From the NCBI GenBank assembly GCA_900465665.1, contig UBJO01000020.1, positions 1-64,000 on the forward strand: 64,000 bases of DNA, read 5' to 3'. The position numbers and the translations under genes are program-made. This stretch comes from Hyphomicrobiales bacterium. GTDB taxonomy: Bacteria > Pseudomonadota > Alphaproteobacteria > Rhizobiales > Rhizobiaceae. Position 1 is the first letter of the stretch; each line of letters starts with the position of its first letter. The notes under the pieces are model-generated. The model did no database searches. It was given only the letters and a program-made list of their open reading frames with translations, and was not told where the DNA came from. Positions 27,046 through 35,571 of this stretch are shown piece by piece.

Positions 27046-30000
27046 TTGAAGATCATCAATTGCGGTAACGGCTTGCACGAGCGAGAAGTCAAAGGGATCG
27101 AGACCCTTGCATCACTTCCTCCGCATTGGTTCGCCTACACGAATCTTGATCTGGCCACAGCTCCGGGATCAAGTCGCGAGATAGACGTCATCATCGTGGC
27201 GGATGACCGAATCCTTGTTGTTGATCTCAAGCACTGGAATGGCCCTATCGAAAGCCGCGACGGACATTGGTTCAATGCCGGAAAAGATCATGGTCCATCC
27301 CCAGTTGGCAAGATCGGTGCGAACGCACGGAACATATACATCCAGCTCGAAGCACACCTGAAACGCTACGCTAAAGGCTCCAAGGTCGTCGTGCCGAAGG
27401 TCCAAGGTCTTGTCGTATTGACCAAAAACGCGGATTTCAGCGGAGTCGCTGAAACTGAGGAGCGTGCTGTAATGCCGGTGGCGGCATTCACCTCCGCGTT
27501 GAAATCAGTCCCAAAGCGTATCGAGACTTTTGGCAAGGCCCCTCCCGCAGGACTTCTTACGTCGCCCGAATGGAAGGATCAACTCGCGAAATTCTTCAAC
27601 GTCAGCAAAGGCGTCTTCGTGCCGGGAAGGCGTACGTATGGAGGGTACTACGCTACTTCCACGGCTCCATCTTTTGAGCATCCTCAAGGCATCTATGCCG
27701 AATTCGAAGCCAGCGATGAGAGAGAATCACCGACCCTCGGAGTGCTGAGGCTGTGGGACTTTACAAAAGCGGAAACGCGGTTTCAGACCGAGAAAGGTCG
27801 TGGTGAGATTGCTGGCCGGGAACAAGAGGTGATTGCGTATCTGCAGGATCGCTGTGATCACTGCGATAATGTGATCATCGATGGAAAGACGCGAGATCCA
27901 AACTTTGGTGTCAGATACTGGGAAGTTTTCGAGCGCAGGAGACGTCTGCAAAGACTGGCCGACTTTGCCGGAACCGAGCTCAGCGAACTTAGCCGCTCCG
28001 ATCGTTTTGAGTTGGCGCGGCAATTGCTTGTTTCGATCGACGCATTGCACCTTGCGGAAGCGGCACACCTCGACCTCGGTCAACATAGCGTCTGGGTCCA
28101 GCGGCCATCGACCGTCCGCATTTCCCACCTGATGGCAGCGAGTTATCCCGACGTACGTTCTCTTGGAGAATCGCGCTTTCAATTCTTGTCCACTGGAAAG
28201 CTCCCTGAAGATCTGTTCGGGGTCGAAACGACACCCAAGCGAAGGGATGTCTTTCTGGCAGCCTCAGTAATACATCGCCTGCTTCTAGGCGTGGCCCCTA
28301 AGGCGGCAAGTGGATTCCCTGAATGGTCTTCTTCTGCTGATGCCACGGGAGAGTATCTTGAGCTACATGGCTGGTTCGAAAGCGCCCTTGCGCTCGAACC
28401 GATGCAAAGATTCAAAGATGCCGGCGCCGCTTTGACTGCTTTCAACGCCGCTGTCTCTGTACGTCCCACGCCCGCTGAGGTCATCGAAGGTTTGGAACGG
28501 CATCGTGGTGCGATCAAGAGTCAGATGGCTCTCTTCCAAGCCTATCCACCGTCTGAAGTCCTATGCGACGATGAAACTCGGGCCCTTTGGCGCGCAGCCA
28601 AGGATGGCAGAGATCTTTTAGTGAAGGTTTGGAAGCGGGCTGCTTGGGGAGACCAGACGAAGGAAGGTCCTCGGATCCTTGACTTCCTTGACCAGGTCGC
28701 CGAGCTGGCAGCTCTTGAACCCGAGGGGTGCGCAAAGGTAGTCGGCACAATGTGGCTCGGCGACGCGATCGTAATGGTGCAGGAGTGGATCGACCTTCCC
28801 AATGTTGAGCGAGTGATTGCTGAACAGCAAGCGGCCTTCGATGAGAGTTCGCGGCTGCAATTCATCGCTGCAATTGCTGGAAGGGTTGAAGGTCTCCACG
28901 CCCTGCGTTTGGCCCATGGCGATTTGAAGCCTGCGAACATCCTTCTGAACGTGGTAGAGCCTGGCGAACCAGTGATTGTGGATCTGATCGATTTCACGGC
29001 ATTGAATGACGGCGACACGGCGACTTCCCGATACTCTCCCGAAAGCGGTGGTCGTTACGAGCGCGACTGCTTTGCTGTCACCGAGATCGCAAAAGAGCTG
29101 CTTGAAGGGAGTACATCAAAGCCCGCTTCACGGGTGCGCGAGGCCATCGTCAAAGTTCGCAATGACGAACCAGCAAACGCCAGCTTGCTTCCGCTGATCG
29201 ACGCACTCAACAGCCATGATGTGGCGAGCGAAGAAAGCCAGGTCCTACGGCTGACCAGTCAATACGTGGAGGCAGGTCCACTACTCTCAGATGAGGGAAG
29301 GTACTTTCTCCGAAAGGCGCAGTGGAATCGTGCCCTAATCATCCGCGGCGCTTGCGAAGAGCTTGAGATCCGAGTTGACGCGGGGGGAAAGCCGTTCCGT
29401 CTCGATAGGCGCCGGATTGAGCAGTCGAGGATCAAGTCGAACCAGAGGTTCGAATTTGGATACATAGACACGCCGATTATCGTCGTGGATGGCCCAACAA
29501 CTGGTCTCAGCGCAATATTGCCGATACTGGAGCGTGGGGATGTCGTCGCGGCTTTGGGGGAGGCCAACGCCAAGGCAATAGAGGCGCAGGCCGCAGACAC
29601 CGTCCAAGAACTCGAAGAGGAGCGCGACATTATTCAAGGGGAGCCCCCAGAGGACGACCTGATCGAAGCGATTGCTGCCGAAGGCCCGCCTACCGGGCAG
29701 ATTGACGTAGCAAGACTTTGGGAGACTCTTGTCGACGAGGAACGTGAACTCGTCACGTACGGTCAAGTCACTAGTGCAAGTGTTTTTGACAGGGGTGTAA
29801 ACCGCCACAAAGTCCATTTCGACCTTCTCAGCGGGTCGTTCGACTACAACCGCCGTGATCGGGTGATGGTGAACGGGAAGATCGAAACGGCAACTGGCGT
29901 CCCGTTGGTCAACTTGACCTGCAACGCTCGAAAACTGACACATTGTATCTGGAAAGCGTGCGTCACGATCAGGGTAATGGACCTCCACTTGTCGAAGAAG

Positions 30001-30075
30001 GAGATGAACTTCGTTTCCGGAGCCGAATGGAGGAATCGAGCCTCGATAGGCGGCAAGCGGCGGTCAAACGGATAA
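27046..30075 (+). CDS. NERD nuclease-like and double protein-kinase-like protein, 5' part of a frameshifted gene
   Basis: A 1009-residue protein. The N-terminal NERD domain (about 10-110) carries EIDVIIV and VVDLKHW, giving Asp47, Asp60 and Lys62 as nuclease-like residues. Two protein-kinase-like regions follow. The first (about 230-475) is degenerate, with HLDLGQHSVWV at the catalytic-loop position. The second (about 530-720) has HGDLKPAN (624-631) and DLIDF (646-650), an apparently usable catalytic loop. The TTG start has GGGGAGG five bases upstream. Near 29930-29943 coding quality passes to another frame that continues as the helicase. The last ~44 residues of this frame are therefore probably out-of-frame noise. 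Confidence 0.8.
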   Translation: MKIINCGNGLHEREVKGIETLASLPPHWFAYTNLDLATAPGSSREIDVIIVADDRILVVDLKHWNGPIESRDGHWFNAGKDHGPSPVGKIGANARNIYIQLEAHLKRYAKGSKVVVPKVQGLVVLTKNADFSGVAETEERAVMPVAAFTSALKSVPKRIETFGKAPPAGLLTSPEWKDQLAKFFNVSKGVFVPGRRTYGGYYATSTAPSFEHPQGIYAEFEASDERESPTLGVLRLWDFTKAETRFQTEKGRGEIAGREQEVIAYLQDRCDHCDNVIIDGKTRDPNFGVRYWEVFERRRRLQRLADFAGTELSELSRSDRFELARQLLVSIDALHLAEAAHLDLGQHSVWVQRPSTVRISHLMAASYPDVRSLGESRFQFLSTGKLPEDLFGVETTPKRRDVFLAASVIHRLLLGVAPKAASGFPEWSSSADATGEYLELHGWFESALALEPMQRFKDAGAALTAFNAAVSVRPTPAEVIEGLERHRGAIKSQMALFQAYPPSEVLCDDETRALWRAAKDGRDLLVKVWKRAAWGDQTKEGPRILDFLDQVAELAALEPEGCAKVVGTMWLGDAIVMVQEWIDLPNVERVIAEQQAAFDESSRLQFIAAIAGRVEGLHALRLAHGDLKPANILLNVVEPGEPVIVDLIDFTALNDGDTATSRYSPESGGRYERDCFAVTEIAKELLEGSTSKPASRVREAIVKVRNDEPANASLLPLIDALNSHDVASEESQVLRLTSQYVEAGPLLSDEGRYFLRKAQWNRALIIRGACEELEIRVDAGGKPFRLDRRRIEQSRIKSNQRFEFGYIDTPIIVVDGPTTGLSAILPILERGDVVAALGEANAKAIEAQAADTVQELEEERDIIQGEPPEDDLIEAIAAEGPPTGQIDVARLWETLVDEERELVTYGQVTSASVFDRGVNRHKVHFDLLSGSFDYNRRDRVMVNGKIETATGVPLVNLTCNARKLTHCIWKACVTIRVMDLHLSKKEMNFVSGAEWRNRASIGGKRRSNG

Positions 30076-31982
30076 TAGGGCGGACGTCACGAACGAAAGA
30101 TCTTATAAGGATTCTGGATCCTCGCACGTCGTCGAGCCCGCAGCTTTTAACGGATAGAAGGTCTGCGGATGAATTGAAGACTCAGTACGAGCTCAACGAT
30201 CAACAGGCTGAGGCGCTGTCCTCCGTACTCGCCACACGGCCGCTTGCTCTCGTTCAAGGTCCCCCGGGGACCGGGAAGACCGTCTTTATAGCTGCTCTCG
30301 TGCATGCGGCTCTTACTAGCGGACTGGCACGAAACGTTCTTCTCGCAAGCCAAGCGCATGAGGCTGTCAACAATGCGGCTGAGGCCGTCTTAAAATTGTT
30401 CGCGCGTGCCGGTGAGGTGCCGAGCATTCTACGTGTCGGAAATGAAGGCGTGGTTTCCGATCGACTGCTGCCGTTCCACGTCGAGCGCGTCGAACAGCTT
30501 CAGAAAGACAGGTTCCGCGCCGAGATGCGCGAGCGCCTTGGCGTCGCAGCTCGTGGACTGGGCATCCCTGACGAGTTGGCGGATACTTTGACAAGTATTG
30601 AGTTGGCCGTGCGTCCCGTTGCTTCACGTTTGCTTGCCCTGAAAGACGAGGAAAACTCGGAGCAGCGCGTTAACGCCCTTCGAGAAACTATCGATCGGCA
30701 AATTCTGGCGCTGGGTCTCGGTGGCGCGCTGCCTCTTGAGATGTCTGAAGAAGCGATCGTGGCTACGCTCGTCAGCTCTGCGATAAAGTCAGTACCGATC
30801 GACACGCGACCGAGCGCTGAGCGAGTTGCAAGGTTCCAGACAGTAGCAGCCCTTGCCCGAGATTTCGTTGGAACCGTTTCGACGGAACAGCGAAGCCTTG
30901 AGACATTCCTCGCAGGAACGCGTCAGATTGTGGCGGGTACTTGCGTCGGCCTCGGCCGGTCGGCCCTAGGCCTCACGTCGACACCCTTCGACCTTGTGAT
31001 CGTTGACGAGGCCGCCAGGTGCACGGCGAGCGAACTTGCCGTCCCGATCCAAGCGGGTGCATGGGTAGTCCTTGTCGGCGATCACAAGCAACTTGAGCCG
31101 CAACATCCTGAGTCGCTTGTCGATGAAGTCGCTACAAGACTCGGAGCGGGTGTTGCAGAGGTTGCAAGAAGTGACTTTGAGCGCGTTTTTGAGACGCCGT
31201 ACGGCAGGATGGCGGGGCAAACGCTTCGGCGGCAATACAGAATGCTTCCACCGATCGGCGAGATCGTGTCAACGGCCTTTTACGAGGGCCGCCTGGAGCA
31301 CGGTAGAACAACGCCGATCATCAGTGAAGAGTGCCTGCCGCCGGATCTCCACGCTGAGGTCACCTGGTTTGACACTTCGAGCTTTGGTGAGCGGGCAAAG
31401 CAGGCCGATCCCAATCACCGTAAGAGCCTGACCAACATAGTCGAGGCCGATGTTATAGTCTCGATGCTCAAGCGATGGGGCGAGTGCCAGCCGTTCTTGG
31501 ATTGGCTTGATAAGCAGACAGCCCACGCGCATTCGATAGGCATCATATGTGCATACTCGGCACAACGTGATCTCGTTCGGCGGAAGATTGCTTTGGCACC
31601 GCTTCCAAGCACGCTGCGTGACGCCCTGAAGGTAGATACGATCGATAGCTATCAAGGCAAAGAAAACCCTATAGTCATCGTTTCCCTGGTTCGAAATAAC
31701 TGGGATGGCCCCATCGAAAACAGCGCCAGAACCATCAGGCCGGGATTTCTCGCCAAACCAAATCGCATCAACGTTGCGATCAGTCGTGCGATGGATCGAC
31801 TGATCTTGGTTGGAAGCCTCACCAGATGGAAAAAAGATAGTCCTATGGACCGGATCGCGAAGTCTTTTTCGCGAAACATCGATGCGGGTCATGCGCAGGC
31901 GATTGATGCCATGGATTTGACGGAGAGCGAGCATCAACCACTCACGTCAAAAGTACAGGGCGATTTGAGGGAGGAAGTTTGA
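29943..31982 (+). CDS. Upf1-like superfamily 1 helicase, 3' part of the frameshifted gene
   Basis: A 679-residue SF1 helicase. Walker A is GPPGTGKT (106-113), Walker B VIVDEAARCTASEL (Asp355, Glu356), then GDHKQLEP, QYRMLPPIGE, VDTIDSYQGKENPIVIVSLVR and NVAISRAMDRLILVG. The pre-domain LRFRSRMEESSLDRRQAAVKRI runs directly from the end of the NERD-kinase reading frame. The frame has no good start: the first ATG falls inside this conserved block. Losing one A from the run at 29931-29934 would explain the split, so the ancestral product was one NERD-kinase-kinase-helicase chain of roughly 1,650 residues. It overlaps the next gene by four bases. Confidence 0.85.
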   Translation: MYLESVRHDQGNGPPLVEEGDELRFRSRMEESSLDRRQAAVKRIIGRTSRTKDLIRILDPRTSSSPQLLTDRRSADELKTQYELNDQQAEALSSVLATRPLALVQGPPGTGKTVFIAALVHAALTSGLARNVLLASQAHEAVNNAAEAVLKLFARAGEVPSILRVGNEGVVSDRLLPFHVERVEQLQKDRFRAEMRERLGVAARGLGIPDELADTLTSIELAVRPVASRLLALKDEENSEQRVNALRETIDRQILALGLGGALPLEMSEEAIVATLVSSAIKSVPIDTRPSAERVARFQTVAALARDFVGTVSTEQRSLETFLAGTRQIVAGTCVGLGRSALGLTSTPFDLVIVDEAARCTASELAVPIQAGAWVVLVGDHKQLEPQHPESLVDEVATRLGAGVAEVARSDFERVFETPYGRMAGQTLRRQYRMLPPIGEIVSTAFYEGRLEHGRTTPIISEECLPPDLHAEVTWFDTSSFGERAKQADPNHRKSLTNIVEADVIVSMLKRWGECQPFLDWLDKQTAHAHSIGIICAYSAQRDLVRRKIALAPLPSTLRDALKVDTIDSYQGKENPIVIVSLVRNNWDGPIENSARTIRPGFLAKPNRINVAISRAMDRLILVGSLTRWKKDSPMDRIAKSFSRNIDAGHAQAIDAMDLTESEHQPLTSKVQGDLREEV

Positions 31983-33475
31983 TGATTGACAAGCCGCAGA
32001 GCACGAGCCCGGTCGCTTCACCCCGTGAGGGACTTGTTGATGAAAATGAAGACGGACCACTGCCGCTTGCTATCCTAGATCTGTCGCTGCCATGCCGGCG
32101 TTTCGTGGTTGACCACAAGATAGCTGACGTTGGAAAGGTCTCCGTCACCGCGGAGTTTCTTCTCCGTTTCGTTCGAGCGGTAGGGAGTTGCAGCGAGGAG
32201 GCCGTTCAGGCGTTCTTTGGCTATAGCCGTCGCGAGATGGCCTACGTGTTGCACGAGGTCGAGGACGCAAACTACGTCCTCCGTGCCGACGGGCGTATTG
32301 CGCTCACTTCGACGGGACTGTCTCTCTTTCGGCCCGGGGTTGAAGAACCGCTGATCTATGAAGTCGAGCGAAAGACAGCTCGTGTCGGGTTCGACCTCAT
32401 TTCTCTCGCGCCGGCCGACAAAAAGTTTCTGACCTATTTCGAGCGAAACCTTCCAGAGTTGCCTCTAGCCGATGCCGAACAGGTCAGCGCAGCTGCCGAG
32501 CGAGTCCCGTCGTCATTTCGTCGCTTTTTCCGAGAATTTGCGCAGAAGATTGACCCGACGTCTACCGTAAGACGAACCCTGTACTCAATCGACAACGTCA
32601 CTGCTGACGAGCGATTCTCCACGCTTGTTCGTGTGCGGCTCGTGTCCTCGGGACTCAAGCCTACTCTCGCCGACATCGATCTTTCCGAGTGGAAGTCCGA
32701 CTACGAACTATCTGATCGCGAGGCTGTTGGCCGCGCTGTGGCCGACGTTGTCGAAAGACTGTCCATTTCCAAGCGAGATGATGATAGCGATGCGTATCAG
32801 TTGTTGGTCGAACTCGCTCCGGAATACCTAAAGGAGTGGACTAGACGGGACGGGCTGAATGTGGCGCGCTATTACCGAAACGCATTCACCAGCCATGGCG
32901 ATGTGCGCTCAGATCGCCAAACCGTGCCATTGGTGGGCAGTCTGTTCACCATGGAAAATACTCGGCGCTTGTTCGATGTTGCCACCTATGGGCTACGTAG
33001 AACTCACCACGCGGCCGCGGCGATTTATTGGCTCGTGCCACAGGTGCCTCTTTGGGGAAGCACGTCGGTCATGGCTGAGGCGGTGGAACAGCTTCACGAG
33101 CGGGTTACACGAACCAACGAGGATCTAGCCGTTCGTCACCGTGTTGAGACCGCGGCCCTAGTTAGCGGGCGTCCTGAGCGTTGGGTTCGCGAAGCATTCT
33201 CGAAGGAGTATGCAGCGGATGGCCGAGTGTTTCCAGGTGGATTTGAACTTCTATTTGTCCCCGGTGCCTTCGTCGCCGCAACCGTTCATTCGCCGCTCGG
33301 CCCTCAAGCTGGCCTTCCGGTGCCTCTAGGATTCGCCAGCTTCGACCCGCGGGTAGTCGCACGGGCGGGCGCATTGTTAGAGACGCGCGCCGATTCATTC
33401 AAACTCGGCGACACGCTCGTGCGAAACCTTGTGGCAAAAGCGACAGAATCTAAGGAAGTCGCCTCGTTCGAATAA
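31979..33475 (+). CDS. Winged-helix-like protein coupled to the NERD/kinase/helicase gene
   Basis: A 498-residue protein that I do not recognise as a family. An N-terminal segment (about residues 50-115) resembles a winged helix: TAEFLLRFVRAVGSCSEEAVQAFFGYSRREMAYVLHEVEDANYVLRADGRIALTSTG. The rest is mixed alpha/beta without membrane segments or an obvious catalytic motif. A block near the middle, RYYRNAFTSHGDVRSDRQTVPLVGSLF, looks conserved but is not a phospholipase-D HxK motif. The ATG lies inside the helicase stop (ATGA overlap), so the two act together. It may recognise DNA or a signal that controls the helicase. Confidence 0.7.
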   Translation: MMIDKPQSTSPVASPREGLVDENEDGPLPLAILDLSLPCRRFVVDHKIADVGKVSVTAEFLLRFVRAVGSCSEEAVQAFFGYSRREMAYVLHEVEDANYVLRADGRIALTSTGLSLFRPGVEEPLIYEVERKTARVGFDLISLAPADKKFLTYFERNLPELPLADAEQVSAAAERVPSSFRRFFREFAQKIDPTSTVRRTLYSIDNVTADERFSTLVRVRLVSSGLKPTLADIDLSEWKSDYELSDREAVGRAVADVVERLSISKRDDDSDAYQLLVELAPEYLKEWTRRDGLNVARYYRNAFTSHGDVRSDRQTVPLVGSLFTMENTRRLFDVATYGLRRTHHAAAAIYWLVPQVPLWGSTSVMAEAVEQLHERVTRTNEDLAVRHRVETAALVSGRPERWVREAFSKEYAADGRVFPGGFELLFVPGAFVAATVHSPLGPQAGLPVPLGFASFDPRVVARAGALLETRADSFKLGDTLVRNLVAKATESKEVASFE

Positions 33476-33680
33476 CCGGTGGGCTACTATCGGACGGCCG
33501 TGAAAGCGCAATGAGGGTTGGGACAGGCGTGCAATACCGCTCCTCCCGACTCTCCTCGCGGTTCGATCTCCAAAATTCATTGTACGCGACAAGACGCCTT
33601 TTGAGATGGTGATCAACCGTTAGTACCTCCTCGACTTGAGTGGTGATCGATATCGCTCAATTATTTTCGCTTTTATCGAA

Positions 33681-33923
33681 TTACTTAGCCAATTGAGCCA
33701 CCCGCATTTTCTTTTCCCTTGCCTGAAAGGGTCTTAGCTCTAAAACCACATCGAATTCCACGTTCGCTTCGCGTTCGCGGCAGTAATATTCCTTCTTCTT
33801 GTAGATCCGGCAGTTCTCTGGAGGGTAGGCTCCGAAGACGAGTTCTCCGTGGATCTGCTGATCCAGGAGATACTGATGGAATTCATCCTCGAGTTTGTCC
33901 CCTTTACTTGTCGAACTCGCCAT
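33681..33923 (-). pseudogene. Truncated restriction-endonuclease-like gene (N-terminal part)
   Basis: An 80-residue frame opening MASSTSKGDKLEDEFHQYLL, with IYKKKEYYCREREANVEFDVVLEL. This is the start of a PD-(D/E)XK-type nuclease domain, with the first acidic helix and the strand holding Asp. It ends in REKKMRVAQLAK before the expected ExK strand, so the catalytic core is incomplete. It is probably a decayed fragment. It is isolated between the helicase locus and the first SOS cassette. Confidence 0.55.
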
Positions 33924-34263
33924 TTTCCTCGACGCCGCGGGATTTCCGAAGACAGCACTATTTCAGGTGGCGATTAGGTTTTGCAAAGGCGATTGTCGGT
34001 GGCAGTCCGCCCATGAACAGGTTTTCGTCACGAAAACGGCAAAAACCTGCGGACGATGTCTTTTGTCTCGGACTAGCGTGCAAGCGCCGAGGCGGCTTCT
34101 TTCCTCTGGATCGTTCCGATCGTGTTGCCGTGGACCTGCGTGTCCCGGAACGCAGTCGACCCGTCAGGCCACTTCGCTTCGTCAGACCGTCATGGAAGCT
34201 CCAGAACTTTGATCCACTGTTCGCACGCCGCTGTGAAGCAAGTTGGCTCTGTCTGCTTTCTAG
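33924..34263. other. Gap without a recognised gene
   Basis: Open frames here lack start sites, domain patterns or codon structure typical of the neighbours. I see no hairpin terminator or repeat. Confidence 0.5.
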
Positions 34264-34515
34264 CTAAGGCTCGCGCGGCTCGGACTTGCCGATGAGGCGA
34301 CTGGTAACCTTGGCGATGCCTTCTGCCGGAGAGGGCTGCTCTGACAACGAGGGCGGCCGAGCGGCCAGTCTGGCTTGGGCGACTTTGGTAAGAGTTTCGG
34401 AGAGGAAAAGGTTCCTCTCTGTCAAGTAGTCAACCATGCTCTCGAGCTCGCGCACTCGCTCTTTCAACGCTTGTATTTCAGCACTGCTGTCGGACGGCTC
34501 GTCGGAATCAACCAT
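34264..34515 (-). CDS. Small coiled-coil protein of SOS cassette A
   Basis: An 83-residue protein. Residues about 13-50 form a coiled coil (EIQALKERVRELESMVDYLTERNLFLSETL) and a Pro/Ser-rich tail follows. It is a diverged paralogue of the protein at 59241-59495 (shared QxLKERVRELExxVxYLT and LxxTLxKxxxxxARRP-like tail). I chose the ATG at 34515, with an AGAGG site upstream; both copies start MVD. It is the last gene of the cassette. The function is unknown. Confidence 0.7.
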   Translation of the reverse strand: MVDSDEPSDSSAEIQALKERVRELESMVDYLTERNLFLSETLTKVAQARLAARPPSLSEQPSPAEGIAKVTSRLIGKSEPREP

Positions 34516-34690
34516 GAAGACCTCTTTTGTCAGGGCACCACCATACGCAGCCATTGCCCGCAAAATCCAGAGGCCCGCTTGGAGTTGAACTCTGCCGAGC
34601 AACTTGAAGAGATCCTCGATGCCACGGGCAGTAGTTCGGGCCGCGAACCGAGCCAGCGCAGGGTGCAATCCACACTCGACTGGCTTTCCG
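34516..34690 (-). pseudogene. Deleted SRAP gene remnant of cassette A
   Basis: In cassette B an SRAP gene of about 700 bases fills this position. Here only about 175 bases separate the zinc-ribbon and coiled-coil genes. The edges still resemble cassette B: the first bases after the zinc-ribbon stop (a GTGTG... start region), and the last ~60 bases before the coiled-coil start (GGCCTCTGGATTTT here, GGATCTCTGGATTTTATG in cassette B). I read it as an internal deletion of the SRAP gene. Confidence 0.5.
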
Positions 34691-34960
34691 TCAGTCTCGC
34701 GGTAGCTTTCCAATCAGAAATCTGTTGCCGGCACGGTTGCGGCACGCCGAACATTTCAGCTTCTTCGCCAGATTGGAAAGGGTTATTCGTTTCCCAACTT
34801 GTCGCCCAAGTTCCCAACGATCGATTGGTGCGCTCTTCAGGCATGCCGGACAGGCTGCGACCAGCACATACATTTCCGGTAACGAGCCAAGGGTTTCGCG
34901 AGCTAGATCGATGGCGTAGTCCCCAGGTGGCGCCAGGCTGATGCCCCTGCGGTGCCGCAT
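34691..34960 (-). CDS. Small zinc-ribbon-like protein of SOS cassette A
   Basis: An 89-residue protein opening MRHRRGISLAPPGDYAIDLA. It has two CxxC pairs, CPAC and CSAC, separated by about 32 residues, a likely zinc ribbon. It is closely related to the protein at 58093-58368: most of the two lengths are identical in residues, with silent and conservative changes. It lies two bases downstream of the 64-residue gene, so it belongs to the same transcript. The molecular role is unknown. Confidence 0.75.
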   Translation of the reverse strand: MRHRRGISLAPPGDYAIDLARETLGSLPEMYVLVAACPACLKSAPIDRWELGRQVGKRITLSNLAKKLKCSACRNRAGNRFLIGKLPRD

Positions 34961-34962
34961 TT

Positions 34963-35157
34963 TTATTTCCGTTCCAACGTCGGGATCCAGCTACGCGTCA
35001 TTCCTCGACTCATTGCACCTTCGGATAGGATCAACTGCTTCCGCAAATGACGGATGTCCTCGAGAAGGGTCGCGATTGTCGCGCACGCGTCGTTCTCATG
35101 CCAAGCAAGGGCTGCCTGGACCTCGAAGTTGATGTCCTCCTTGTTCAGCGGGATCAT
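34963..35157 (-). CDS. Small helical protein of SOS cassette A
   Basis: A 64-residue protein containing EDINFEVQAALAWHENDACATIATLLEDIRHLR. It is a diverged copy of the protein at 57905-58096, with roughly four in five residues shared. Its ATG overlaps the stop of the broken first gene (TGATG), as in cassette B. Not recognised beyond that. Confidence 0.72.
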   Translation of the reverse strand: MIPLNKEDINFEVQAALAWHENDACATIATLLEDIRHLRKQLILSEGAMSRGMTRSWIPTLERK

Positions 35158-35324
35158 CAGTGCAGATCCAAGTCGAGTTGCTGGCTTTTGACCTGAGGCA
35201 TGGTGCGACTGATCTCGATCTAGCCGAAACTGCGCTGCCGCCTCTCAGCATCACGTTCGCGTTCCGTGCGGCAAGCGGCTACGAAGGCCAATGCATTTGC
35301 GATGACTTCCTGTGATCTGGTCAC
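35157..35324 (-). pseudogene. First gene of SOS cassette A, broken by a nonsense codon
   Basis: Starting at a GTG (35324), the frame reads VTRSQEVIANALAFVAAC, then RTERERDAERRQRSFG and a TAG at 35220-35222. Cassette B has CAG in that place. The remainder (IEISRTMPQVKSQQLDLDLH) stays in frame up to the normal stop. This is a single-codon nonsense mutation in an otherwise conserved small gene. Confidence 0.65.
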
Positions 35325-35341
35325 TTTACACCTCGCTGTTT

Positions 35342-35379
35342 GTTCACTTTATGTTCTGTTTTTTGGAGGAAAGAGTCAA
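35342..35379 (-). promoter_or_regulatory. LexA-type SOS box and promoter of cassette A
   Basis: GTTC-ACTTTAT-GTTC at 35342-35356 matches the alphaproteobacterial LexA consensus GTTC-N7-GTTC. A minus-strand -35 TTGACT lies at 35379-35374, and the box covers the -10 position, so a bound repressor would block polymerase. The same arrangement occurs before cassette B. Confidence 0.75.
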
Positions 35380-35502
35380 ATCCTTGACTATACTCTTCCC
35401 GGGATGCCCAGCCGATATTCATCTTTCGTCAGAGCTCAGTTCGAGTCTGAAAACCACCTCGCTCATTGAATCATGAAGGAAAACTTCAAAAAATCTTGAA
35501 GC

Positions 35503-35531
35503 TTGACGATTATTGTCATTCGATTTAGCCT
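35503..35531 (+). promoter_or_regulatory. Promoter/operator upstream of nagA
   Basis: TTGACG (35503-35508) and TAGCCT 17 bases later form a plausible promoter. Overlapping the -35 is the palindrome TGAC-GATTATT-GTCA (35504-35518). An almost identical element stands before nanE at 38852, so both are likely bound by the RpiR-family regulator encoded between them. Confidence 0.6.
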
Positions 35532-35571
35532 CGTGCCATCTCATTGATCCCTGCAAGGTTTCGAAGGCACG

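Noticed and set aside
33719..34267. Plus-strand open frame of 182 codons
   Set aside because: Arg/Ser/Pro-rich composition without domain pattern, overlapping a better-supported nuclease fragment on the other strand.
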